A stretch of 64,000 bases of DNA from Coix lacryma-jobi var. lacryma-jobi (lineage: Eukaryota; Streptophyta; Magnoliopsida; Poales; Poaceae): positions 82,221,942 through 82,285,941 of the forward strand of contig CM019826.1 of the NCBI GenBank assembly GCA_009763385.1. The letters are read 5' to 3'. The notes below the pieces were generated by a model. It did no database searches. It saw only the letters and a list, made by a program, of their open reading frames with translations, and was not told where the DNA came from. The translations under genes were made by a program, and so were the position numbers. Every line of letters begins with the position of its first letter. Positions within the stretch are counted from its first letter, which is position 1. Below, piece by piece: positions 22,763 through 32,564 of the stretch.

Positions 22763-25700
22763 CTATACAGAAGAAAGAAACTCAGGAAAACTTTCTGAGA
22801 GAAACTCTTCTGACTCCCATGTTGCTTCATCTTCCGTATGTTGATTCCATTGAACCTTATAGAACTTAACAGTTCTTTTTCGAGTGACTCGATCTTTCTG
22901 GTCAAGAATCTTGATAGGATACTCCGAGTATGTCAGATCAGGTTCTAACTCAATCTCTTCCACATGAATGACATGATCAGGCACTTGAAGACATTTCTTT
23001 AATTGAGAGACATGGAACACATTATGAACTGATGATAACTGTGGTGGTAAATCAAGTTGATATGCTACCTTTCCACATCTTTTAAGGATCTGATAGGGAC
23101 CTATATATCGTGGTGCCAACTTTCCTTTGATTCCAAATCGAGTAACTCCTTTCATTGGTGACACCTTGAGATAGACATAATCACCAATTTCAAATGTAAG
23201 AGACCGATATCTCTTATCGGCATAACTCTTTTGTCTGGATTGCGCTATCTTTATATTCTCTCGAATTAACCTGACTTTTTCTTCAGCTTCCTTAACTAAG
23301 TCAACTCCAAAGAGACTACGTTCTCCCGGTTCAGACCAGTTTAAAGGTGTTCTGCATCTTCTGCCATACAGAGCTTCAAATGGTGCCATCTTAATGCTCT
23401 CTTGATAACTGTTATTGTAAGAGAATTCTGCTAACGGCAAACATTCATCCCATTTCTCTGAATAATTGAGCACACAGGATCTTAACATATCTTCTAAGAT
23501 CTGATTAACTCTTTCAGTTTGGCCCCCAGTCTGTGGATGATAAGCTGTACTATGCAGAAGCTTGGTACCCAAAGACTCATGTAAGTGCCTCCAGAAAACA
23601 TTAACAAACTGTGTCCCTCTATCAGACACGATAGTCTTGGGAACACCATGCAGACTTATAATTTTGTCAAAATATATCTTGGCATAGGTAGATGCTGGAT
23701 ATGTGGTCTTAACAGATATGAAATGAGCTGATTTGGTCAGACGATCAACAATGACCCATATGGAATCAAACCCTTTTGATGTCTTGGGCAGACCTACTAT
23801 GAAGTCCATACTAATGTCATCCCACTTCCAAGAGGGAATTGATAAAGGTTGCAATTCTCCAGCAGACCTAAGATGAATTGCCTTCACTTTTTGACAAGTA
23901 TCACATTTAGCTACATAACTAGCAATTTCGAGTTTCATCTTAGTCCACCAGAATTTCTGTTTCAGATCATGATACATCTTATTACTGCCTGGATGTACTG
24001 AAAATCTTGTTGCATGAGCTTCATCAAGAATTTGCTTTCTGAGTTCAGGAACCTTTGGAACCACTAACCGTTCCTTGAACCAAATCACTCCAGCTTCATC
24101 TACTTTAAAATTAGAATTTTGCTCAGAGTGAATCTTTTCTTTTAGATGGATCATTCCCTTGCTTTCCTTCTGGGCTGCAATGATCTGATCTTTAATGGAT
24201 GATTGAACGGTCACATTTGCAAGATTTCCTTGTGGAATCATTTCAAGATTTAACCTTTCAAATTCATAGCACAAGGTAACATCTATTGGTTTGACTTCCA
24301 GACAATTGCAATGACTCTTTCGACTGAGTGCATCTGCAACTACATTGGCTTTACCGGGGTGATAGTGTACTTCAATATCATAATCTTTTATCAGTTCTAA
24401 CCATCTTCTCTGACGCATATTCAACTCAGACTGTGTGAAGATGTATTTCAAACTTTTATGATCAGTATATATGTGACAGAGATTACCCAACAAATAATGT
24501 CGCCAGATCTTTAGAGCATGGACTACAGCTGCCAACTCTAGATCATGTGTTGGATAATGTTCTTCGTGCCGCTTAAGTTGTCGTGAAGCATAAGCAATGA
24601 CTCTGCCTTCTTGCATCAATACACACCCAATGCCTTTGCCTGAAGCATCACAATAAACATCAAAGGATTTCTCAATGTCTGGCTGAGCTAATACTGGTGC
24701 AGTTGTTAAAAACTTTTTCAGAGTCTGAAAAGCTTCTTCACATTCCATTGACCATAAAAACTTGGTGTCATTCTTTAACAGTGTTGTCATTGGTTTAGAG
24801 ATCTTGGAGAAGTCAGGGATAAATCTACGATAATACCCTGCTAATCCTAAGAAACTCCGAACTTGATGTACTGACGTTGGTGACTTCCAGTCAAGAACTT
24901 CTTGGACCTTACTTGGATCTACTGCAATACCTTCAGCTGACAGAACATGACCCAAGAATTGAACTTCATCTATCCAAAACTCACATTTACTGAATTTAGC
25001 ATATAACTGATGTTCTCTCAGGCGAGTCAACACTATCCTGAGATGTTCTGCATGCTCTTCTTTGGTTTTGGAATAGATGAGAATATCATCAATAAACACA
25101 ACCACGAACTTATCTAGCTCTGGCATAAACACTGAATTCATCAAATACATGAAGTGTGCCGGGGCATTAGTCAGACCAAAGGACATGACTAAATATTCAT
25201 ATAAACCATATCTGGTAGTGAATGCTGTTTTCGGAACATCTTCTGGTTTGATCTTGATCTGATGATATCCGGATCTCAAATCTATCTTCGAGAATACCTT
25301 TGCACCAGCTAGTTGATCAAAGAGGAGATCAATACGGGGTAAAGGATACTTGTTCTTGATTGTCACTTCATTCAAAGGACGATAATCCACACATAGCCTC
25401 AAGGTATGGTCCTTCTTCTTCACAAAAATCGCTGGACAACCCCATGGTGACGAACTAGGTCGAATGAAACCTTTATCTAGCAAACCTTGCAACTGAGTTT
25501 TCAATTCTGCTAACTCCTTTGGTGGCATTCTATAAGCTCTTCTGGCTATTGGTACTGTTCCTGGTTTGAGTTCTATTTCAAATTCCACATTACGATCAGG
25601 TGGAAGACCAGGTAAATCTTCTGGGAACACATCAGGAAACTCACAGACCACTGGAATGTCTTGGATTTCCTTGACAGAGGTAGCACACACTTGCTCAACT

Positions 25701-27241
25701 GCTCTCTTAAGAGTAGGAAGATGGATAAGAAGTTGAGACTTGCTATTAGGTACATTGAGTTTGATGGTTCTATTCAAGGTGTCTATCACTGCACCTCTCT
25801 GGTTCATCCAGTTCATACCCAAGATCACATCTATACTTGGATCTTTTAATATTATCATGGAGGTTGGAAATATATATCCACCCAGATCTATAGGTACCTG
25901 ATGTACCATTTCCTTAGTACTTAGTCGACCCCCAGGTGACTGTATAAAGAAGTTATCTTGGGTTTCATCAATAGGTATATCATGCTTTTCCGCAAATGTT
26001 CTATTCATGAAAGTATGTGATGCACCAGAATCAAAAAGTGTAATAGCTGGGTGTTGAGCAACAGGGAACATACCAAGCATAACAGGTTCTCCTTCAGGAA
26101 TAGCTTCTATTTGAGTGTGGAAAACCTTTCCCGTCTTCAGAACACCTTTACCCTTTTGATTATTCTGTGCATTTCCCCGATTCTGATTTGCTTGATGATT
26201 TCCTGCTGGCCTTGGTGCATTGGTATTGGGAACATTCTGCCTTGGATAAGGACATTCACGAGCAAAATGCCCTGCCTTTCCGCAATTATAGCATGGATAG
26301 CTTGCAGTTTGTGGCACTGGTGGACGAATGGCAGGAACATACGACTGACGTTGAGTATTGAAAGGCATAGTAGGCCTTGCAAACGTCCTCTGAGGATACT
26401 GCTGCTGCTGAGGCGGACGATACGGTGGACGATAAGATGGGCGGAACTGCTGGACTGGATGATATACCAGCCTCTGACGCTTCTTGTTGTTGCCTGATGA
26501 TCCAGACCCTGATACAAATCCCCTCTTCTTTTTGGCCTCCTTATGCTTGCGGTTCTTTTCTTCACTGGCTATAGCAATATTCACGGCCTCATTAAAATTC
26601 ATATTGCCACAAGTGGTCATCATAGATTGAAGCTTTGTATTCAATCCACGCATAAAACATCCTTTCTTCTTCTCATCAGTATTAACTTGATCAAAAGCAT
26701 ATTGGGACAGATGGTTGAACTTCCCAATGTACTGCATGACTGGTTCATCTCCTTGACGAAGAGCTAAGAATTCTTCAAGCTTCATCTTCATAACTCCATC
26801 AGGAATATAGTGAGCCCTGAAGGCTTCCTTGAACTCAGCCCACGTGATTCGGTGGCCAGCCGGTTGAACCGCTAATAGGTTTGCCCACCAAACTCCTGCA
26901 GCGCCACGAAGCTGTTGCGCTGCAAACGCTGGCTTCTGGATCTCGGTACAAGTGATAAGACTGAACTTCTGCTCCATAGTACGGAGCCAGTCATCTGCTT
27001 CCAGAGGTTCATCTGCTTTTATGAATACGGGAGGACGAGTGTCAGTGAAATCCACATATGTTGTTTCTTCCCTATTATTTCGACCACGACCACGTTGACC
27101 ACCATTCTGATTTTGTGCCAACAAGGTGGTTGCGTTGACCAATGCTGCAATTGCATCAGCCAAGGAGGGTGGAACTGGTGGTGCATTAGGGATATCATCC
27201 CCACCATGAGAAGAACTAGCTCCACGAGTGTTAACAGGCAT
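22763..27241 (-). CDS. A gag-pol polyprotein with chromodomain, intact
   Basis: One uninterrupted frame of about 1492 codons. I place the start at the ATG at 27241 (MPVNTR), which directly follows TTTAAACAG; four more in-frame codons upstream lack an ATG. Order by approximate residue: gag capsid (60-230), zinc knuckle CYNCGKAGHFAREC (316-330), protease with LFDSGASHTF (about 402), RT with VVVFIDDILIYS (about 714), RNase H with CDASGKGIG and YTDHKSLKYIF (about 927), integrase with SDRGTQF (about 1206) and QTERVNQ, and a C-terminal chromodomain (last 55 residues, PIKILDQKDRVTRK...FYKVQWNQHTEDEATWESEEFL). The product would form particles, reverse-transcribe the RNA and integrate it; in this lineage the chromodomain is thought to guide integration to H3K9-methylated chromatin. 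QTGGQTERVN differs from the usual QTDGQTERVN, but that Asp is not catalytic. Confidence 0.97.
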   Translation of the reverse strand: MPVNTRGASSSHGGDDIPNAPPVPPSLADAIAALVNATTLLAQNQNGGQRGRGRNNREETTYVDFTDTRPPVFIKADEPLEADDWLRTMEQKFSLITCTEIQKPAFAAQQLRGAAGVWWANLLAVQPAGHRITWAEFKEAFRAHYIPDGVMKMKLEEFLALRQGDEPVMQYIGKFNHLSQYAFDQVNTDEKKKGCFMRGLNTKLQSMMTTCGNMNFNEAVNIAIASEEKNRKHKEAKKKRGFVSGSGSSGNNKKRQRLVYHPVQQFRPSYRPPYRPPQQQQYPQRTFARPTMPFNTQRQSYVPAIRPPVPQTASYPCYNCGKAGHFARECPYPRQNVPNTNAPRPAGNHQANQNRGNAQNNQKGKGVLKTGKVFHTQIEAIPEGEPVMLGMFPVAQHPAITLFDSGASHTFMNRTFAEKHDIPIDETQDNFFIQSPGGRLSTKEMVHQVPIDLGGYIFPTSMIILKDPSIDVILGMNWMNQRGAVIDTLNRTIKLNVPNSKSQLLIHLPTLKRAVEQVCATSVKEIQDIPVVCEFPDVFPEDLPGLPPDRNVEFEIELKPGTVPIARRAYRMPPKELAELKTQLQGLLDKGFIRPSSSPWGCPAIFVKKKDHTLRLCVDYRPLNEVTIKNKYPLPRIDLLFDQLAGAKVFSKIDLRSGYHQIKIKPEDVPKTAFTTRYGLYEYLVMSFGLTNAPAHFMYLMNSVFMPELDKFVVVFIDDILIYSKTKEEHAEHLRIVLTRLREHQLYAKFSKCEFWIDEVQFLGHVLSAEGIAVDPSKVQEVLDWKSPTSVHQVRSFLGLAGYYRRFIPDFSKISKPMTTLLKNDTKFLWSMECEEAFQTLKKFLTTAPVLAQPDIEKSFDVYCDASGKGIGCVLMQEGRVIAYASRQLKRHEEHYPTHDLELAAVVHALKIWRHYLLGNLCHIYTDHKSLKYIFTQSELNMRQRRWLELIKDYDIEVHYHPGKANVVADALSRKSHCNCLEVKPIDVTLCYEFERLNLEMIPQGNLANVTVQSSIKDQIIAAQKESKGMIHLKEKIHSEQNSNFKVDEAGVIWFKERLVVPKVPELRKQILDEAHATRFSVHPGSNKMYHDLKQKFWWTKMKLEIASYVAKCDTCQKVKAIHLRSAGELQPLSIPSWKWDDISMDFIVGLPKTSKGFDSIWVIVDRLTKSAHFISVKTTYPASTYAKIYFDKIISLHGVPKTIVSDRGTQFVNVFWRHLHESLGTKLLHSTAYHPQTGGQTERVNQILEDMLRSCVLNYSEKWDECLPLAEFSYNNSYQESIKMAPFEALYGRRCRTPLNWSEPGERSLFGVDLVKEAEEKVRLIRENIKIAQSRQKSYADKRYRSLTFEIGDYVYLKVSPMKGVTRFGIKGKLAPRYIGPYQILKRCGKVAYQLDLPPQLSSVHNVFHVSQLKKCLQVPDHVIHVEEIELEPDLTYSEYPIKILDQKDRVTRKRTVKFYKVQWNQHTEDEATWESEEFLSESFPEFLSSV

Positions 27242-27453
27242 CTGTTTAAACAAACCATACCTTGATTAACATTCATATACACATTATGACATACACATCA
27301 TGGTCAACTTATTTTTCATACAAGTCCGCTCTTGGGCCGGACTACTGATATCACTATTTTACACACCTGACCATATTAGAGGTTTTCTGACTAACTAGGT
27401 TACAAAGTCAGAAAGATACTATGATACACCTTATGTGTATCCAACCTCGAAAC

Positions 27454-28002
27454 CTATGACTCTTCCTCAGATGTGACTTCATCTTCCACCGGCTCTAACT
27501 CCTCATCTCCTTCTTCTTCTTCTTCTTCTTCAGAAGCATGCTCAGGATGTGGTGGTGTGGCAGGTTCTGGCTGCAACTGTGCGGTTAGCTCCTCTATATG
27601 CCTATGTAGGTCGGCATGATGATTTGCCATGAGGTTCTGATTATCCCTCATAACATCTACCCGGGTTCGTGCCCGGTTCCTTTGCTCAACGGCCTGCCTC
27701 CACTTGCACTCATACTCTTGGTGCTGCTCGTGGTGGTATTGTAGCTGCTCACGCAACTCTTCCCTATCTCTGTTGCCCCTCATCCTTTCTCCATTTGCTC
27801 TTGCCAATTCCATATACAGACGGTCTACTTCCGCCTGCAGCTGTGAAGTGGCAGTGTTACTACCTTCTCCTTCTTCGTAAGTAACCAGAGGCTGGTTACT
27901 TCCCTCACTCTCAGTAAGGCCATCATTTCTTGGGGCAAGGACGTGTCGAGGAACACCTCGAGGTCCAGTACACTTGCGTGCAGTCTGCTTGGTACGTACC
28001 AT
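27454..28002 (-). CDS. A extra ORF: histone H3-tail-like, coiled-coil, acidic protein
   Basis: A 182-residue ORF between primer site and gag, same strand. It starts at a true ATG (28002) directly after TTTTAGCAG. The N-terminus MVRTKQTARKCTG matches histone H3 residues 1-12 except for Val at A1 and Cys at S10; R2, T3, K4, Q5, T6, A7, R8, K9, T11 and G12 are kept. PRGVPRHVLA follows, echoing H3 APRKQLA. Next come a Ser/Thr/Glu linker, a coiled coil (about residues 50-140; LQAEVDRLYMELARANGER, AVEQRNRARTRVDVMRDN) and an acidic tail with a run of seven Glu. I know no family for it. The A, B and C versions are homologous. Inference: a histone H3 mimic whose N-terminal Met would be removed before Val, exposing an H3-like end. 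I see no signal peptide, membrane segment or zinc motif. Confidence refers to the ORF and the resemblance, not to function. Confidence 0.85.
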   Translation of the reverse strand: MVRTKQTARKCTGPRGVPRHVLAPRNDGLTESEGSNQPLVTYEEGEGSNTATSQLQAEVDRLYMELARANGERMRGNRDREELREQLQYHHEQHQEYECKWRQAVEQRNRARTRVDVMRDNQNLMANHHADLHRHIEELTAQLQPEPATPPHPEHASEEEEEEEGDEELEPVEDEVTSEEES

Positions 28003-28478
28003 CTGCTAAAATATATACATTTTGAACATTAGAACTATATATGTTCCAGGATTAAGAGATAGAGTTTTATAATTAGATAGATATATTAACTCTATTTAGA
28101 TACAACTTCTAAGAGGGAAAGTTAATTATAGGTTATCAATCATGATGCATGAATCGAACTTACGAACAAAGCATATATCAAACAAATAATTAATTTTAAG
28201 ATAATCACTTATCATAGAAGTGAATAACTTTCTTTTCGTAAATAGGGCAACATTATATTGTTATAAATATTGTTCCTTAGATATAAATATCACCATAACT
28301 ACACTAAAAACATACCCATTTAGATAGAAAGATAAGTCTAAAGAATGAATTAAGGCAAGTCAGAAGCATAAGATAAGTCTAGAAACAATTTGGACTCAAA
28401 CTAATTTAAACTTTAGTTTGACTCAAAACTTTTGAAGTTTTCAGAAATAATTACTGTTATACTTTCTAAGGAATTCCT
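28003..28478 (-). other. A untranslated leader
   Basis: An AT-rich leader between primer site and the H3-like ORF with no ORF of note. Near its 5' end the minus strand reads TATAACAGTAATTATTTCTG, which aligns with leader sequence of B (GTTGCAGTGTTCG) and C (TTCACAGGTGTATTTG); each contains a GT that could serve as a splice donor. Confidence 0.5.
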
Positions 28479-28490
28479 GCTCTGATACCA
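28479..28490 (-). other. A primer binding site (initiator Met-tRNA)
   Basis: TGGTATCAGAGC on the minus strand, two bases after the LTR end (...CTGCCACA). It is the standard complement of the initiator tRNA-Met 3' end and shows that 28493-32564 is the 5' LTR. Confidence 0.9.
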
Positions 28491-28492
28491 GC

Positions 28493-31400
28493 TGTGGCAG
28501 AACCTCCTGAATTAAATGGCCCACATGCACCCATCATTGTCCTAAAGACCTTTGATCGGCGTACACGCGTTCCAAATGACTCAAGAGGACTGTCGGGTGT
28601 CCTCGGGAAACCCGAATCATCCACGTTACATAACTTCCAGGAAAATTCCTCATCAAGCATCACAGTATTACAACAGTTTTATAGATAAGATAAATCAGAG
28701 TAAAGCGGAAAGATTATAATACATAGGTTAAAAACTTAGAGTTTTACAAACCATAAGTACTTATTACATAAACGGTTCGGAACTTTATAATACATATATC
28801 ACCCAAATTCTTGTTACTTGCCCAAGGTCACACATCAGATTCATTATCACTCTCTTCTACAAGAGTGAAGTAGCACTGTCCATCAAAAGGTGGATCCATG
28901 TACTCTCCTGCAACAAGGGTAACAACCCTGAGTACTAAAGTACTCAACAAGACTTATCCGTCAACAGAAAAGACTTCAGGTCATGCTAGCTTTAAGGGAT
29001 GTAGTGGGGCTAGCAATAGAGAAGGAATTTGCAGAATAAACATTTTTAACAAAACATTCTTCTTTTCCTTCCAAATATACCATCAAAAGTACTCTTTTAG
29101 GATGAAACATCATTTCCCAAAAGCTTTGGTTTTGAAAACTCTACGTTGAGAGCCAGAGATCGAGTCTCTTTTTATCGTAGAGCAACGACGATTCGAACCG
29201 CTTTATCTACCCAGCTGGGGGTTCCCAATCACACAATATGGCAGGACTCTAACCTGCAACATATTGCACAACCATAAGTGATTTGTATGGCAGGACTCTA
29301 ACCTGCAACATACCAAAGCACCACGGTGTTGTATGGCAGGACTCTAACCTGCAACATATCAACCCGTATCCCGTGATTGGTACTATCATGCTCTCGATCA
29401 AGGACTAACAACGAATGGTTCCTAATCGACACAGACAGGAACACTACATCAAGATTCCAATCCGGATGCAAGTTACCTGCCCGGTCTGAATTCCATTTTT
29501 CATCCATTTATCAAGTATACCTGAAAGAGGTATCCTAACAGTGATGACCTATCATCCCTTAGTTTGCTCAAGGCCTAAGCGGAGGATAATCTCATCACCG
29601 TGCATCTTGGCTAAACATTTACAAATAAATAGGTAACAAGGATAGAGTAAAGGTAACCAACTGGTAATGCAACTACTGGTGTCATTCAACTCCTATTACT
29701 TACATGCAGTTGATAAATCATTGTATAAACTTTGCAATAGAAATAGAAAGGTTAAATGCACCGGGGCTTGCCTTGAGGATTAGTGGAGTTCGAAGATTCT
29801 GAAAATCGAGAAGGGTCTACACCCTCAGGAGGAATCCACTGAGAGTTAGGGCCTTCCGAAGCGAAATCTACACGTAGAAGTGCATATGCATGATTAATGA
29901 GATGCTTATGATATGATTATGGTAAAGATGGAAATTTTCTTAAACTATAATTTTTATGGAGTACAACTTTCCTTCACGGTAAAGTTGCAAACCAACAAAC
30001 TAACTTTAGTTATTAAAAGTACTAAACAAGTTTTGTTATTTTCTTTAAATATGGTTATGCAACTTAACAAGCAATAAAAGGTTATTTTCATAAAGGAATC
30101 CATAACCAGGGAGCAAATCTTGCTAGTTTTCCACTGGTTGTCAAACAATTCCAAAAGTCACACAAATCCTAAAGTGATTAACTAATCCTATTTATTTTAT
30201 AAACCATTTTAATTAGCCTTTTACTTATACACCAATCATACTTGATCAAACAGGGATGAAATTAAACATGAAGGTGTATATCAGTGATATAAACTCCCAT
30301 GTCAAATTTCATGATTTTTGGATAACCACAGAAAATTACATAATTCCTCAAAGTTGCATTTATTAATTAAAGTCCAGATTTAATTGTCCTATAAAAAGTA
30401 CTCAAAACACAAGTTGTATAATTTTTATATTAGCATGGGCATGTTAACATCTATCATGTCAAATTTCATAATTAACAGAGCTATAGATTAATTATAGCAA
30501 AATTAACAAAACTGCTTACTGTTCAAAAAGACAGAAAAAGGAAAACACAAAACTAGCCCAAACTGGGCTTTCGGCCCAGTCCGACGCGGCCCGTCGCGCG
30601 CGAAACCAGCCCAGCCTGGTTCCCGCCCGCGCGCCTCGGCACTTTTGCAGAAAAGCCCTTCGGCTTAAACGAAACTATCCCGCAGTCCACAGCGCTATTC
30701 ACATGAGTCTGGGACTTTGCAACCAACACCCTGGACTTTCTCGTCTTCGCAACCGGGAAGTCCCCGACGCTGGCTCGAACGGACGGCGGCGCACCGAACG
30801 CCGGCGAGCCTTACGCCGGCCAACTCCGGCCAGTAGAGACCTAACGGACGCGAGCATAAGCACCAGCGAGTCACCCGCGGCCGATAGAGCTTCTAAACCC
30901 TAACGCTACCGCTCCGGTGAGGTCTGGCCACGCACGGCGGCGGACCGAGCCACGGCGGAGCTGTTCCGGCGAACCTAGGTCGGTAGCAGTAGAACGGAGG
31001 GGCTAGGAAGATCCAGTAGCTCACCCTGATGCTGATGGCTTAGCTGGTTTGAGCGGAGGACGAACGGAGGGAAGGTGTCCACGGAGCAGTGGCTTGCGGC
31101 GGCGAGCTCCGGTGAAGTAGAGGTTGTTCCGGTGAGTCCTGAGCATCAAACAGAAAACCATCGGGCCGATGAGCATCCTGGGATCAACACAAAGCAGAAA
31201 CACAAGACAGGGAGAGTAGAGGAGTGCCCGGTTGGGCTGACCACGGCGAGGTCGAGCTCGGCGGCGATTTTGCCCGGCGGGAAGAAAAACGGCGAGCTCA
31301 AGCTCTCTGAGGCAGTAGCGATGGAGAGGAAAGGTCCGGGAGGTGCGCAAGGAAGTGAAGTACTTATAAGCGCGGTGAATTTGGATAAGATGGAGCAGGG

Positions 31401-32564
31401 ACGGTGAATTTGGAGATTGAGTTGAGAAAGTGCTCGTCGGAGTTGCGTGGCAAGAGGTTAACGGTGAGTGCGGAAGAAGGCGCCACGACGCGAGATAAAA
31501 GGCCAGCAGAGGGGTCACTTTGCCACGGAGTTGGTCGCGTGCTCGTTCGAGAGAGAACCGCGACCGTCGCACTGGCGTTGCCGGTCAAAACCTCGGCGGC
31601 CACCGCCATGAACAGAGCCGGAAGCTTATCTCCCCCTTCTCCTATATACCCTTTCGGTTTATATGAAAATACTTTGGATTTTTGAATAGAAGTTTAAAAT
31701 ATGTTAAAATATCAAATGCTCAGAATTTAATACTGAACATCTTTTATTTTTGCAACATAAGCAGAATATGCTTAGATTTTGAATTAGAGTTTGCAAAACC
31801 AAAGAGAACAAAGAGGGCCGAAAAGTATTTTCACAATTACTTTTGATTTCATATGAAAACTTGAAAACTTTATACATCAAAGTTGTTCCCTATCAAAAAT
31901 AGAACAACTTTGCTTTTTGGAGCATAGCCAAAATGTGCTTAATTTTGAAACTACACAAAAAGGGAATAAAATTGGTTTTGGAAATTGAGTTTCAATTTGA
32001 AACCAATTCAAACTTGTTTTCCAGATTATTTCAGATTTTCTTTAGTAACTTGAAAATCTATCTTAATAAAAGTTGTTTCTTTTAATCCTCTCTACAACTT
32101 TGATTAAAAGACCAAGGTCTAATTCTTTTTAGTTTCTGAAATCTAGAGTTGGGGTTAAATTTAGGGTTTAAAAGATTTCAAATATATTCAAAATTTTGTA
32201 CAGAAACTTTGAAAACTTTGAATACCAAAGTTGTCCCTCTCAACAAGAGCTACAACTTTGCTTTTGAAACCATTTTGAAATTGACCCAACTTTTTGGACT
32301 TACAGAGAGGAGAAAATAAGAAACACATAGAAAATTAGGTTTTCTACATACACTTAGTATTACCCTTAACATAAAACCATATAACTAAAGAAAGCATTAC
32401 ACCACTAGGATTGCATACTTAACATTTCTTATTCACTAAGCACAAACATGTTAACATAAACTTGTTTTTAGTGAATGCATACTCAGGTTATCACTTCACA
32501 TGAAATGCTAATGCATATGATGACATGGCAAGTTTTAATTTTTGCTTAACACCAGAGTGTTACA
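28493..32564 (-). repeat. A 5' LTR (4072 bp) with promoter
   Basis: Nearly identical to 18550-22623. The TATA-like box CTTATA (minus TATAAG, 31363-31368) would start transcription near 31335. The hairpin is at 28930-28945 and the 23-nt motif at 29750-29772. Visible differences from the 3' LTR include single substitutions (for example CCCC/CTCC near the left end and AACCCG/ATCCCG in the GC-rich block) and single-base indels (ACTCCTAACC/ACTCTAACC). No protein-coding gene is seen inside. Confidence 0.93.
31363..31368 (-). promoter_or_regulatory. TATA-like box of A 5' LTR
   Basis: The minus strand reads GCGCTTATAAGTACTTC. This is the position at which A, B and G LTRs all carry a TATAA-type motif at the end of the GC-rich block, so it is the likely promoter of the full-length RNA. 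Confidence 0.6.

Larger units (their letters stand above)
18550..32564 (-). mobile_element. A: complete, very young Tekay/Del chromovirus nested in B
   Basis: Two LTRs of 4074 and 4072 bp enclose a 5.9 kb interior with, on the minus strand: Met-tRNA primer site, H3-tail-like ORF, an uninterrupted gag-pol of about 1492 residues and a polypurine tract. By eye the LTRs differ at only about 20 positions (near 0.5 percent), so insertion was recent and later than B. It sits in the RT of B, between the codons for GYYR and FIPDF. The expected 5-base duplication is not clean: flanks are ...CGTAGT and GTTTC... in B orientation, sharing only GT. A small deletion or mutation after insertion is the simplest explanation. 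All recognisable catalytic motifs are intact, so A could be autonomous. Confidence 0.93.

Noticed and set aside
27454..28002. A host histone H3 gene or H3 pseudogene fragment
   Set aside because: Only the first 12-21 residues resemble H3. The histone fold is absent, and the rest is homologous to the B and C ORFs inside retrotransposons.
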